DNA from: CAKZLS01 sp963771545 | GTDB taxonomy: Bacteria > Pseudomonadota > Alphaproteobacteria > Rhodospirillales > Defluviicoccaceae | Direction: 5' to 3' | Length of the DNA: 64,000 nucleotides | NCBI GenBank assembly: GCA_963771545.1 | Contig: CAVYTX010000002.1 | Location: 2,108,001-2,172,000 of the forward strand | Shown: positions 17,874 through 26,920 of the stretch, piece by piece | Layout of the letters: each line of letters opens with the position of its first letter | Numbering within the stretch: position 1 is the stretch's first letter | The notes under the pieces: model-generated | What the model was told of the DNA's origin: nothing | Database searches by the model: none | Seen by the model: only the letters and a program-made list of their open reading frames with translations | Made by a program: the position numbers and the translations under genes

Positions 17874-18518
17874 ATGTGGACGTGGACCCTCAACTGGAAT
17901 GAAATCCGACATGATCTGGTCATCGGCGCGTGCCCGATGACCACCGGGGATATCGACACAATTCACCACGAAACCGGGGCAACCGCGCTGCTGTCCGTGC
18001 AATCCGACGCGTGCAGGAGTGCGCTCGATATCGATTACGAGGAGCACCGGAGTCATGGACGGCGCACGGGCGTGGTCCTGGTCAATTCGCCCATGCGCGA
18101 CTTCGATCCCGCCGACCAGCGCCGGTGTCTAGCCCAGGCCTTGGCGAGCCTTCACAATCTGCTCCGCGAACGACACAAGGTCTATGTCCACTGCACGGCG
18201 GGCATCAACCGGTCGCCGCTCACCGTTCTCGCCTATCTGTCCTTTGTCGAGGCGATGCCCAAGGAGGCCGCGCACGAACTGATCCTCCGCGGCCGCCCGC
18301 GGGCCGAACCCTACTGGGAGGCCTACGACGGCTGCCACGAGGACTTGGTGGCAACGTACCGGGCCGACATCGAGCACCGCGCTTTCGAAATCTCCGAGCG
18401 CCATCCCGAGAACACGCCGGAGCGGAACTGGCGTCAGGCCGAAAGGCAGGTCTTCCGCGCCGCCTTCGTCGGTTCCCTGGCGTCGCCGCTCCGACAATTG
18501 CACCCGCACCGGCCATGA
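17874..18518 (+). CDS. Dual-specificity phosphatase, SEX4/laforin-like
   Basis: This 214-residue soluble protein contains the phosphatase loop HCTAGINRS (Cys107, Arg113) and a general-acid loop PMRDFDP near residue 76. The N-terminal block WNEIRHDLVIGACPMTTGDID resembles the entry segment of plant SEX4/LSF glucan phosphatases and related dual-specificity enzymes. ATG 17874 is preceded by GGAGGGA at a spacing of 6, so upstream starts are not needed. It overlaps the next gene by ATGA. No carbohydrate-binding module is visible, so dephosphorylation of a glucan is speculation; a glgC gene occurs 9 kb away. Confidence 0.75.
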   Translation: MWTWTLNWNEIRHDLVIGACPMTTGDIDTIHHETGATALLSVQSDACRSALDIDYEEHRSHGRRTGVVLVNSPMRDFDPADQRRCLAQALASLHNLLRERHKVYVHCTAGINRSPLTVLAYLSFVEAMPKEAAHELILRGRPRAEPYWEAYDGCHEDLVATYRADIEHRAFEISERHPENTPERNWRQAERQVFRAAFVGSLASPLRQLHPHRP

Positions 18519-19201
18519 CCGTTTTCGCGCGAGACGCCACCTGCCTGTGGTTTCCACCGGACGCGGGCGCGCCGGCCCCGCGGGACGGAGTTCCGTCCAT
18601 CCTGTTCCTGCACGGCATCGGCGAGCGGGGATATGGGCACCGCGAGCTTGCAAGGGTTCGGGCTTGGGGCCTTCCCAAGTTCCGCGCCGAGGGCCGGCGG
18701 CTGTGGGAGGAGCCATTTCCATTCGAGGTAATCGCGCCCCAATGTCCGCCGGATCGAACGTGGTGCGACGAAGACATTCTGGAGGCCCTGGACAGGCTGA
18801 TCGCGGAGATCGCCGCCACCGCCGGACTGGACAACCGCCGGCTTCATCTCAGCGGCTTCAGCATGGGCGGGATCGGCGCGTTCTGCGTGGCGCTCCGTCA
18901 CCCCACGCGGTTTGCTTCCCTTTCTTCGGTGTGCGGACGATGTTTGACCCCGGAGGCGCTTCCCGCCCTCGCCCAACTGCCGGCGTGGATCGCCTATGCC
19001 GAGGACGACGAAATCGCGGAGCTCGCGCAAGGGTCGAGGGATACCGCGCAACAACTTGCGAAATATGGATATTTAGAACACCGGCCATACCGGCTTGGGC
19101 GCCAAGGCGACCTCGGTCCGCATGTCCGCACCTGCGACGCCGCCTACGCCGAACCGGGGCTCTATCGGTGGATGTTAATCGCCCGGACGCTTGACGCTTG
19201 A
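18515..19201 (+). CDS. Alpha/beta hydrolase, phospholipase/carboxylesterase-like
   Basis: This 228-residue alpha/beta hydrolase has the oxyanion segment ILFLHGIGERG near residue 30 and the nucleophile elbow GFSMGGIG. A candidate acid lies in YAEDDEI and a terminal histidine in LGPHVRT, so the Ser-Asp-His triad is complete in order. Relatives are small cytosolic esterases or feruloyl-esterase-like enzymes. The start overlaps the phosphatase stop by four bases, and the two are one transcription unit. Confidence 0.75.
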   Translation: MTVFARDATCLWFPPDAGAPAPRDGVPSILFLHGIGERGYGHRELARVRAWGLPKFRAEGRRLWEEPFPFEVIAPQCPPDRTWCDEDILEALDRLIAEIAATAGLDNRRLHLSGFSMGGIGAFCVALRHPTRFASLSSVCGRCLTPEALPALAQLPAWIAYAEDDEIAELAQGSRDTAQQLAKYGYLEHRPYRLGRQGDLGPHVRTCDAAYAEPGLYRWMLIARTLDA

Positions 19202-19254
19202 CGTTGCCTGACTCAAGATCCCGGTACAGTCCGCGGAACCCATGGAAATTCAAG

Positions 19255-20392
19255 ATGCCGACCTTACCTCACAGCGGCGATCAAAACCACGAGCCGCCAT
19301 CCGCGCCGAAGAAATCCAAGGTTCGCATCGGTTCCTCCCCCACATTCATCGCCGCCTGCGTCGTTTTTGTCATCATCCTTTTCATCGTCTACTATGCGTT
19401 GCTCGATCGCTATACGCCGATGACTGGCGAGGGGTTCGTTCAGGCGAATGTGATCCAGGTCGCTCCCCAAGTCGATGGCATCGTGACCGGCGTTCATGTG
19501 AGGGACAATGAACAAGTCAAGACGGGCCGCCTTCTCTTCGAGCTCGAACTCGCGCCCCTATGCCTATGCCGCCGATCAACTTGAGGCCGAGCTGGTTCTT
19601 GCGCGGAAGGAAGTAACCCTGCTCGAGAGGGATCTCGACCTCGCCAACGATGCCATCAAACAGGCGCAAGCGGACCTGACGTTCGCTCAAACGGAATTCA
19701 ACAAATTCGCGAGAGCGGCATCCAAGGGCGCCACGCCGATGATCCAGGTGGATCAGGCGAAGGATCGGCTGAGCGTGGGCCGAGCCGTGTTGCAGCGATC
19801 GCTGGCGAATCAAGCCAAGGCCGAGGAAAGCCTGGCCGCCAAGATCGGCGACGTCAACGCGCTCATCGCGAAAGCGGAAGCGGCGCTGAAAACGGCCAAG
19901 TACGACTTGGAACAAACGAAGGTTTTCGCGCCCTCCGACGGCATCGTGACCAACCTTCAATTGACGGCTGGTACCTATATCAAGGCGGGAACGGCGGTGA
20001 TGACCTTCGTCGATACCCAAGACTGGTGGATCGTCGCCAATTTTCGCGAAAACAGCCTTGCGCTGATGAAACCGGGCATGCCCGCCGAGGTGACCATGGG
20101 CATGTATCCGGGACACATGTTCGACGCCGTGGTCGAGAGCGTGGGCTGGGGCGTCGGCGAGGGCCAAGGCATTCCGTCCGGCGTTTTGCCGGACATCCAA
20201 GGCCCCACGGACTGGGTCAAGGTATCGCAGCGCTTTCCGGTCCGGCTTCGACTGCGGGAGCACGATCTGGACGTCGACATGCGGGTCGGCGGGTCCATGA
20301 CCGCCGTTGTTTATCCCACCGAGAACGTGGCGCTGAATGGTCTGGCCCGGCTGTGGCTGAACATCGCGAGTGTCCTCAACTTTGTTTATTAG
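19255..20392 (+). pseudogene. HlyD/EmrA-type membrane fusion protein, frameshifted
   Basis: The N-terminal frame (ATG 19255) encodes one transmembrane helix (FIAACVVFVIILFIVYYAL) and a first lipoyl half ending LLFELE. The second frame resumes SRPYAYAADQLEAELVLARK and continues through a long coiled-coil hairpin, the second lipoyl half (VFAPSDGIVTNLQL) and beta-barrel domains to the stop at 20392. Removing one A from GAACTC (19546-19551) yields LLFELDSRPYAYAAD, which is the family consensus. The indel is therefore either a recent mutation or a sequence error. The protein would bridge an inner-membrane transporter to the outer membrane; the convergent FUSC gene is the likely partner. Confidence 0.85.
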
Positions 20393-22617
20393 GCCGCGGG
20401 GGAAGCCACTTGAACGGGAGTGGGTGCGCGGCCGCGTCGGCGTCGATGGAACGGAGACAGTTCAACGGTGGCATCCACGGCCGAGGCCAGCGATGCGGTC
20501 AGATCGGCGATCGTGTGGACCAGGACGGAAGCTGTCCGCTGATCTTCGACGGACGCGCCGAAAGACGAGCCGTCGAGGTCGAAACGGCGGGATGAAATGT
20601 CCTGAAGACGCGCCAACCGCGTTTGCAAGTCTCTGAGTTCATCGACGGTGCGCGGGTCGCGGTAACAGGCCGCAAGCGCTTCGAACGCCTCCGCGATGGT
20701 AACGACCATGTCACTCAAGTGATCGTTCACGCGCTCCCTCAAGGTGTCGTCCTTGCTTGACCGCAGCAACCGATCGAGCAAGTTGATCTCCGCCAACATC
20801 TCTTCCAGATATCCAAGGATCCGCGCGTAGCGGCTTGCGGCTACATGGCCTGATCCGACCAGATACCGGCTGTCTTTCAGCCATGCCGCCGGCTCACAGA
20901 ACGACTGGATAAGGGCTTCCGGAAATTCCGGCGCGGAGGCCCGTGCGTCGCCCGCGCCGCTTCCCCCGGTTTCCCACAGGTGCCGCCATGAAACCGCGAT
21001 TTCCTCTAGGGCTCGCGCGGTGGCTTTCCTGAACATGATTAAGGGATCGACGGGCCAGATCAATCTTTGGACCAGAACCGACACCACCGCCGCGACGACC
21101 AGCGCGGCGGTCCTAGTGATCGCGTTGGAGAGGGTCCACTCCGGTCCCTCGAAAATCACGAATACATAGGGAACCAGCAGCGCCGCCTGCAACCCCATGA
21201 ACATCATCGTTTCCCGGCCCGATGCAACATAGACCGAAACGAACATGCCGAGCGCGAAAAGCCCGAGCAGTATCGGGAGATGGGGGCTCTGCATGACGAC
21301 AAGCACACCGGCCAAACCGTACGCCAAGCTGACCACGACCCCGAGCAAGCCCGTCCCGCCCTTCAAGTACAGTTGTCCGAGGTTGACGGTCAGGCCGAAC
21401 AGAATGGCGTAGAAAGCGACAAGCGTGCTGCCAGGAAAATCCAGGTATAGAACTCCCACGAGCAGGATGAGAATGATCAGGGTGATTTTGGCGCTGGTCT
21501 TGTAATCGTCCACGGAGGGCCAGACGAAAAGATCCGCCAGCGAAAAGTCGGCGCCGTCCGGCCAGGTCTTATCGGTGAAGCCGCTCTCCAGGACCGCGTT
21601 ATAAGCGTCCGCGAGCCGGACGTGGTCGGTTAGAGCATGGCTCATGAATTTGATCAGGGTCGTCGCCAGGAGCGACGCTTCGGTCTTTTCCGATTCTCGG
21701 AACCGAACGTCCCGAAGCGAATTGACGAGGCTCTCGACCTTGCGCCGGGAGTCGTCACCGATCTTCCTTGCCGGCCGGCGGTGAAGAGCGGCATCCGCCA
21801 GTTCACGAGAGTGGCGCGCGAAGTCCTCGATGATATCCGCGAAATCCGCAACGAATTGATCCGGAAGCGCGGCGAACGCTTCCATGCGCATCTGCCGCTT
21901 CAGAAACTGGGTGCGATCCCACATCAGCCATAACCGGAATTTCAACTGAAACTCGGCCTCCGATTTGCCTCTCACCATGTGTCTGAGCAGACCCGACACG
22001 TTGGCGATGTCCGACAGATCCACGGTCAGTGCGCGCGGGTCCTTGGATTGTGCCCGTAGTCGCTCAGCGAGCGCCTGCGCGACACCGGCAAAGTCGCCGA
22101 AAACGGCCGCGAGCGTCTCGCAGACGGCATTGGCCGGACTCGTGCGCCTCGTCAGGCGATCGAAGGCGATGGCGACCACGGTGGCGATGAATACCTGGGT
22201 CCAGAACGCCGTTACCAAGTCTTCGGGCCGGCCCGAACCGGTGGCGACCGTCAGCAGCGTCATCGCGCTGACGATGCCGCCGAGCACCTGGCCGAACGGA
22301 ATATGTCTCAAAAACGCTATCCACAGAAACAGCCAGCCCAGCATGCACAGCACCAAGGCGATGGGTGCCTCGATGAGAACCCCGCAGAGCAGGAGCGAGA
22401 CGCCCCCGGCGACTAGGACGGCGAAAAACGCGGGAATTCCGGCCTTGACGACCTGATCGCGGAAAGCCACGAAGATCATGACAACAAGGACGGGCGAAAG
22501 ATAGCCATAGGAAAGATGAAAGAAGAAACCGATCAAGGCGCAGACGATCGACGCCAGCGTCACCTTGATGGCGAACCGAACCCGGAAGCGCCGGAAGTGA
22601 TCGTCGAGCGTCAGCAC
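20389..22617 (-). CDS. FUSC-family membrane transporter (AaeB/YccS-like)
   Basis: This 742-residue protein has two sets of about five to six membrane helices separated by a soluble region (about residues 180-380), the layout of FUSC proteins such as the aromatic-acid exporter AaeB. Hydrophobic clusters near the N-terminus (TLASIVCALIGFFFHLSYGY) and after residue 390 are clear. Family members export aromatic acids or other small organic anions together with a membrane fusion protein. The gene overlaps the stop of the fusion-protein gene by four bases but on the opposite strand. This is unusual because partners are normally in one operon. Confidence 0.8.
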   Translation of the reverse strand: MLTLDDHFRRFRVRFAIKVTLASIVCALIGFFFHLSYGYLSPVLVVMIFVAFRDQVVKAGIPAFFAVLVAGGVSLLLCGVLIEAPIALVLCMLGWLFLWIAFLRHIPFGQVLGGIVSAMTLLTVATGSGRPEDLVTAFWTQVFIATVVAIAFDRLTRRTSPANAVCETLAAVFGDFAGVAQALAERLRAQSKDPRALTVDLSDIANVSGLLRHMVRGKSEAEFQLKFRLWLMWDRTQFLKRQMRMEAFAALPDQFVADFADIIEDFARHSRELADAALHRRPARKIGDDSRRKVESLVNSLRDVRFRESEKTEASLLATTLIKFMSHALTDHVRLADAYNAVLESGFTDKTWPDGADFSLADLFVWPSVDDYKTSAKITLIILILLVGVLYLDFPGSTLVAFYAILFGLTVNLGQLYLKGGTGLLGVVVSLAYGLAGVLVVMQSPHLPILLGLFALGMFVSVYVASGRETMMFMGLQAALLVPYVFVIFEGPEWTLSNAITRTAALVVAAVVSVLVQRLIWPVDPLIMFRKATARALEEIAVSWRHLWETGGSGAGDARASAPEFPEALIQSFCEPAAWLKDSRYLVGSGHVAASRYARILGYLEEMLAEINLLDRLLRSSKDDTLRERVNDHLSDMVVTIAEAFEALAACYRDPRTVDELRDLQTRLARLQDISSRRFDLDGSSFGASVEDQRTASVLVHTIADLTASLASAVDATVELSPFHRRRRGRAPTPVQVASPAA

Positions 22618-22640
22618 AGGTATTGTTCCCGCTTCCGCGC

Positions 22641-24170
22641 TTATCTGTCCGCTCCATACGTGTCGCGCATTTCGCGCTTGAGGGTCTTGCCGGCGACGTT
22701 GCGGGGAAACTCGTCGTAGAACGCCACGCCTTGGATGCGCTGGAACTTGGCGCCCACCCGCTCATTGGTCCACGCGATCAGGTCCTTGGCCGCCACCGAT
22801 TGGCCGGGGTTGAGGGCCACGGCGGCAATGGGCACCTCGCCCCACCGCTCGTCCGGCGCGCCGAACACCGCCACCTCGCGCACCGCCGGATGCTGGATGA
22901 CCACCTCCTCGATGTCCTTGGGATACACGTTGACGCCGCCGGAAATGATCATGTCCTTGAGCCGGTCCACCAGGAACAGATATCCGTCCTCGTCGAGATA
23001 GCCGGCGTCGCCGGTGTGCAGCCAGCCGTCGACGATGGCCTCGGCCGTCAGGTCCGGGCGCTTGTAGTAGCCGGGCATCTGGATCGGCCCGCGGCCGACG
23101 ATCTCGCCCACCTCGCCGGCCGAGCACTCCCGGCCTTGGTCGTCGAGGATCCTGATCTCGAAGAACGGCGAGCAGCCGCCCACCGAGCCTTCCTTGCGCT
23201 TGGCGTCGTGCTTGTCGAGGATGGTGACGAACCCTTCGGTCAGTCCGTAGAGCTCGTAGAACCGGCCCGGCAGCACTTCGTTGAGCCTCTGCTTGTGCCG
23301 GCGCATCAGCGGCGCGCCGATGTTCTGCAGCATCTCCAGCGACGCCAGCTTCGCGGGGTCGAACGACGGGCTGTCGAGAACGGCGATGATCTGGGCCGGG
23401 ACCATGATGATATGGGTGACGCCCTCCTTTTCGATGTCCGCGATCACCCGCTCGGCGTCGAACGCCTGGTGCAGGACGTAGGTGCCGCCCACGAACATCC
23501 ACGGCATCAGGTCCACCATGGCGCCGTTGAAGACGATGGAGCCCGCGTGCAGCACCACGCTTTCCGGCGTCATCCGCCACGCCTGGGCGAACAGCATGCA
23601 GTACATGGCGCGGACGTAGTGGTTGTGGACGATGCCCTTGGGCAGCCCGGTGGTGCCGCTGGAATACATGATGTTGTAGATGTCGTCGTCGCCAAGGCCG
23701 GCATCGGGCGGCTCGTCCTCGGACGCGCCGGCGACAAAATCGCCGTAGCCGCGATATCCCGGTTTCGCCGCCCCCTCGCCCACCAGCACGTAGCGGTCGC
23801 CGGCGATGGCCGTGAGGCCGCCGCGGATGCGCTCGAACGTATCGGCGAACGACGCGTCGCCGATAACCAGCGCGGTGTCGGAGTCCGTGAGCAGCGTGGC
23901 CAGGCCGGCGTCCTGGAGCAACGGGCTCAGCGGCACGATGACGATGCCGGTCTTGGCCGCCGCCCAGTACGCCACCATCAGCTCCAGACAGTTGGGCAGC
24001 ACCGTCGCCAACTTGTCGCCCTTGCCGAGGCCGGCCGCCAGCATGGCGTTGGCCATCGCGTTCACCCGCGCGTTGAGCTGCCTGTACGTGAGGCGCCGCT
24101 CGCCCACCACCAGCGCGGTGTGATCCCCCCGGTAGCGCGCATGCCGAGTTACAAGCGAACCGATGTTCAT
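22641..24170 (-). CDS. AMP-binding acyl-CoA synthetase / ligase
   Basis: This 509-residue ANL-superfamily enzyme has the P-loop-like motif YSSGTTGLPKG, the adenylate motif YELYGLTEG, the hinge/ATP motif GWLHTGDAGYLDEDGYL with DRLKDMIISGG, and the catalytic lysine near the C-terminus in NVAGKTLKRE. It would activate a carboxylic acid as acyl-AMP and transfer it to CoA. The start at 24170 is preferred to an ATG 19 codons upstream because similarity begins at MNIGSLVTRHA and a GGGGA lies upstream. Substrate chain type cannot be told. The gene stands alone. Confidence 0.85.
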   Translation of the reverse strand: MNIGSLVTRHARYRGDHTALVVGERRLTYRQLNARVNAMANAMLAAGLGKGDKLATVLPNCLELMVAYWAAAKTGIVIVPLSPLLQDAGLATLLTDSDTALVIGDASFADTFERIRGGLTAIAGDRYVLVGEGAAKPGYRGYGDFVAGASEDEPPDAGLGDDDIYNIMYSSGTTGLPKGIVHNHYVRAMYCMLFAQAWRMTPESVVLHAGSIVFNGAMVDLMPWMFVGGTYVLHQAFDAERVIADIEKEGVTHIIMVPAQIIAVLDSPSFDPAKLASLEMLQNIGAPLMRRHKQRLNEVLPGRFYELYGLTEGFVTILDKHDAKRKEGSVGGCSPFFEIRILDDQGRECSAGEVGEIVGRGPIQMPGYYKRPDLTAEAIVDGWLHTGDAGYLDEDGYLFLVDRLKDMIISGGVNVYPKDIEEVVIQHPAVREVAVFGAPDERWGEVPIAAVALNPGQSVAAKDLIAWTNERVGAKFQRIQGVAFYDEFPRNVAGKTLKREMRDTYGADR

Positions 24171-24300
24171 GGCCGTGTCCCCTGCTTTTTTGTTTGGGGT
24201 ATAAAATACACCTAGACACGTGCCCATCGCCAGCCCTGGAAATCGGTGCTATCGAGTGATAGGTGTCGGAGCGTCGTCAGTGGAAGCAAGAGGCCGGACC

Positions 24301-24621
24301 ATGAACACCGTGATCGCCAAGTTTTTCGTCGGTCAGATGGTGCATCACAAGCTGTTCGACTACCGGGGCGTGATCCTCGACGTCGATGCGGCCTTCAGCG
24401 GTAGCGAAACCTGGTACGAAAACGTGGCGCTGAGCCGTCCTCCGAAGGACAAACCCTGGTACCACGTGCTTCAGGACGGCGGCGGCGGCGGCCGCACCTA
24501 CGTGGCGGAACGCAACCTCGAACCCGATCCGTCGAGCGAGCCCATCCGCCATCCCGATGTCGACGATCACTTCATCGGCATGTCCGACGGAGCCTATATC
24601 CCCCGCCGCGCGGGCAATTAG
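24301..24621 (+). CDS. hspQ: Heat-shock protein HspQ
   Basis: This 106-residue protein has the HspQ/YccV blocks AKFFVGQMVHHKLFDYRGVI, DKPWYHVLQDGG, YVAERNLEPD and IRHPDVDDHF. HspQ is a small barrel protein that binds hemimethylated DNA in vitro and acts as a Lon-protease specificity factor in enterobacteria. The ATG at 24301 begins the conserved region, and an in-frame ATG 27 codons earlier adds only unconserved residues. It is monocistronic and divergent from the acyl-CoA synthetase. Confidence 0.9.
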   Translation: MNTVIAKFFVGQMVHHKLFDYRGVILDVDAAFSGSETWYENVALSRPPKDKPWYHVLQDGGGGGRTYVAERNLEPDPSSEPIRHPDVDDHFIGMSDGAYIPRRAGN

Positions 24622-24882
24622 CCTTCGCGGACACCGGGGGGCGCCCGCCCGACGCTCCTTTTTACCTGCTCTTATTGGGCGCGACGACTCCCGGCGCCAC
24701 CGCAACCAAATTTAAAGAAAATCGGTGCAAAGATGGCACAGCCACACTTTCAGCGTGGCCCTGTCCAGTCCCCTATCTTCTACTATAAAATCGAGACAAG
24801 AGCCCACGTTACCCCTAAAATCTCCCAAAGGTCTCTTAACTATCTACATTTCATGATCCAGTAATTTGGAGAGAATAGTTAA

Positions 24883-25824
24883 ATGATCAGACACATTTCC
24901 AACACTCTGTTTTTCTCTTTTGCACTTACAACTATAATATGCAGGAATTCATTGGCTGATGAAATACTACTCGGCAAAAATGGTGGAGTGTTTGAATTAC
25001 CTGTTAACATTAACGATAAAATTACATTAAATTTTATTCTGGACACAGGAGCATCCGAGGTTCATATTCCGGCTGACGTTTTTCTTACTCTTGCTCGAAC
25101 CAACACCATTGGACATTCCCACTTTTTAAAATCGGCGCGATATCAAATTGCTGACGGCTCCATTGTAGAAAGCAAGAGGGTGCGCCTTCAGAGTTTGAAA
25201 ATCGGCGACCACTATTTAACCGATGTTACCGCCTCCATTGGGCAGGTCGATGGGCCTCTCCTCTTGGGACAAAACGCTCTAAGCCAGCTTGAGCCCTGGT
25301 ACATCGATTCAAATAAAATGCTGTTTGTCATGGAGCGTGGAGAGCAGATGAAAACCTGGGCGAATGGTGATAGAGGCGACACCATGGACAACTCCGAACA
25401 ACGGACCGCGATCTCCGCCCTTCGCTCAGAGACAATGGCGATGAACGAGTTTGTGCAGGATTATTTAGAAGTTTCCGCCAATTGCGATATGTCAGAAATC
25501 CTGAACACATACGCGGAACAGGTAAATTACTACGGAGTTGGCGTTGTAGATAAAACCTTTATTCGGAAAGATAAAAATTATTTTTGTAAACGCTGGCCAA
25601 TTATACAATATAACCTTGCCGGAGAGGTCAACATTATTAACCACCATGAAGCTTCAAGTGCGATTGAATTTCTCATTAATTTCACTGTAAAGAATCCACC
25701 CCGTGCTAAAAGCATTTCTGGTATGGCAAAGCATTCTTTGACTCTTAAGACAATAAATGGGGAATTAAAAATATTTAACGAAAAACAAGAAGTAATAAAT
25801 AGAATAATTCGATACATTTTATAA
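24883..25824 (+). CDS. Secreted retropepsin-like aspartic protease with C-terminal NTF2-like domain
   Basis: This 313-residue protein has a signal peptide (about residues 1-25), then a retroviral-type aspartic protease half with the active-site ILDTGASEVHIP (Asp54) and the flap/closing region GPLLLGQNALSQLEPW. After a linker near residue 160, the C-terminal region (NTYAEQVNYYGVGVVDKTF, KNYFCKRWPI) resembles NTF2-like domains found behind secreted proteases. A single Asp-Thr-Gly implies a homodimer. The gene is strikingly AT-rich compared with all neighbours, indicating recent acquisition. Its stop overlaps the amidase ATG (TAATG), so the two are co-translated. Confidence 0.7.
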   Translation: MIRHISNTLFFSFALTTIICRNSLADEILLGKNGGVFELPVNINDKITLNFILDTGASEVHIPADVFLTLARTNTIGHSHFLKSARYQIADGSIVESKRVRLQSLKIGDHYLTDVTASIGQVDGPLLLGQNALSQLEPWYIDSNKMLFVMERGEQMKTWANGDRGDTMDNSEQRTAISALRSETMAMNEFVQDYLEVSANCDMSEILNTYAEQVNYYGVGVVDKTFIRKDKNYFCKRWPIIQYNLAGEVNIINHHEASSAIEFLINFTVKNPPRAKSISGMAKHSLTLKTINGELKIFNEKQEVINRIIRYIL

Positions 25825-26576
25825 TGTTTATAGATACTTACATTACACTTTTTGTGATAATATGTTTAATTTTTGCTTCTCAGCCAGCAAATTCATCGGT
25901 TAACTGTGAAAAGAAAAACTTCATAATTGGAATTGATGCGGGCCACAGCAAACAGAAACCTGGAGCTACTAGTTCAATAGGTCTGGGAGAATATTATTAT
26001 AATATTCAAGTTGCAAAGGTGTTGCATGAAACGCTGAAAAATGGTGGTTTTATAAATTCGTTTATCATAAATAAAAACGGTCATGACATTGAATTAAAAT
26101 ACAGATCAAAACTTGCTAACGAACAAAATGCAGACGTTCTCATATCCATCCATCATGACTCGGTACAAAAAATTTACCTGAAAACATGGTATCCTAATGG
26201 AAACAAAAGATTATTTTCTAATCGGTTTCGGGGTTTCTCGATATTTGTTTCAAATAAAAATATATTTGTTGATGATAGTACAAAATTGGCAAACTTAATT
26301 GGAGCGGAGTTGGTAGAAAATTCTTTGCAACCATCACTTCATCATGCAGAGAATATCAAGGGGGAAAAACGCGAATTGCTCAGTCAAGAAAATGGCGTTT
26401 ATCGATTTGATGATTTGGTGATCCTTAAAAATGCGACAATGCCTGCAGTGCTGCTTGAATGTGGCATTATCGTAAACAGAAACGAGGAAATTCAGCTCAG
26501 GGATCCAAGTTATAGAAAGAAAATTACTGATTCTGTGGCAAAAGCGATTGAAAAATTTTGTTCTGAGCACAATTGA
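25824..26576 (+). CDS. N-acetylmuramoyl-L-alanine amidase (Amidase_3)
   Basis: This 250-residue exported protein has a signal peptide to about residue 25 and a complete zinc amidase domain. The zinc ligands are His41 (IDAGHSKQ), Glu56 (GLGEYYYN) and His110 (ISIHHDS), and the catalytic Glu is 212 (LLECGII). It would cleave the amide bond between muramic acid and the stem peptide in the periplasm. It is AT-rich like the protease it follows with a TAATG overlap. A protease plus a wall hydrolase on a foreign two-gene island suggests a secreted lytic or competition function, but no immunity gene is recognisable. Confidence 0.8.
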   Translation: MFIDTYITLFVIICLIFASQPANSSVNCEKKNFIIGIDAGHSKQKPGATSSIGLGEYYYNIQVAKVLHETLKNGGFINSFIINKNGHDIELKYRSKLANEQNADVLISIHHDSVQKIYLKTWYPNGNKRLFSNRFRGFSIFVSNKNIFVDDSTKLANLIGAELVENSLQPSLHHAENIKGEKRELLSQENGVYRFDDLVILKNATMPAVLLECGIIVNRNEEIQLRDPSYRKKITDSVAKAIEKFCSEHN

Positions 26577-26920
26577 GGGAGCAATGGGGAGGTATATGTA
26601 GCAAATGCATCAGCAGCGACTTTCGTCTTTAAACCTGCGCTTATCCACATCTCCGTAAACGGTGCCGTTTTCCGACCGACGGTAGCTTGCGGGGCGAAAT
26701 ATCAAAAGCCCCTGATATCGGCCGTTCCATCAGCGGACACCGTTCCGCACGCACTTCCATGAGGGGGGCCGGCCGGGGCGGCGAGCCGGCGCCGCGCCGC
26801 GGCATCCGGATGTGCAAATCGGCAAAAACCTTAAAGAAACGCTCCCGTATTCTTGCCGCGGGTGCTAAAAAGGATGGCGAAAACAATCCGCGCCGAGAAC
26901 GCCAGGAAGGGGGATCTGAT
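26577..26920. other. Gene-free stretch before glgC
   Basis: These 344 bases pass from AT-rich island composition to chromosomal GC composition at about 26640. They contain GC-rich inverted segments around 26770-26805 (GGCCGGCCGGGGCGG...) but no convincing ORF or clear promoter. The only clear signal is the AGGAAGGGGG ribosome-binding site at 26903-26912 for glgC. Confidence 0.5.

Noticed and set aside
16663..17940. A 425-codon open frame on the plus strand
   Set aside because: It is antisense to the TPP-binding enzyme, which has clear catalytic motifs. It also runs into the real phosphatase start in another frame.
22623..24215. A 530-codon open frame antisense to the acyl-CoA synthetase
   Set aside because: The minus strand encodes all ANL motifs; the plus-strand product is histidine- and arginine-rich shadow sequence.
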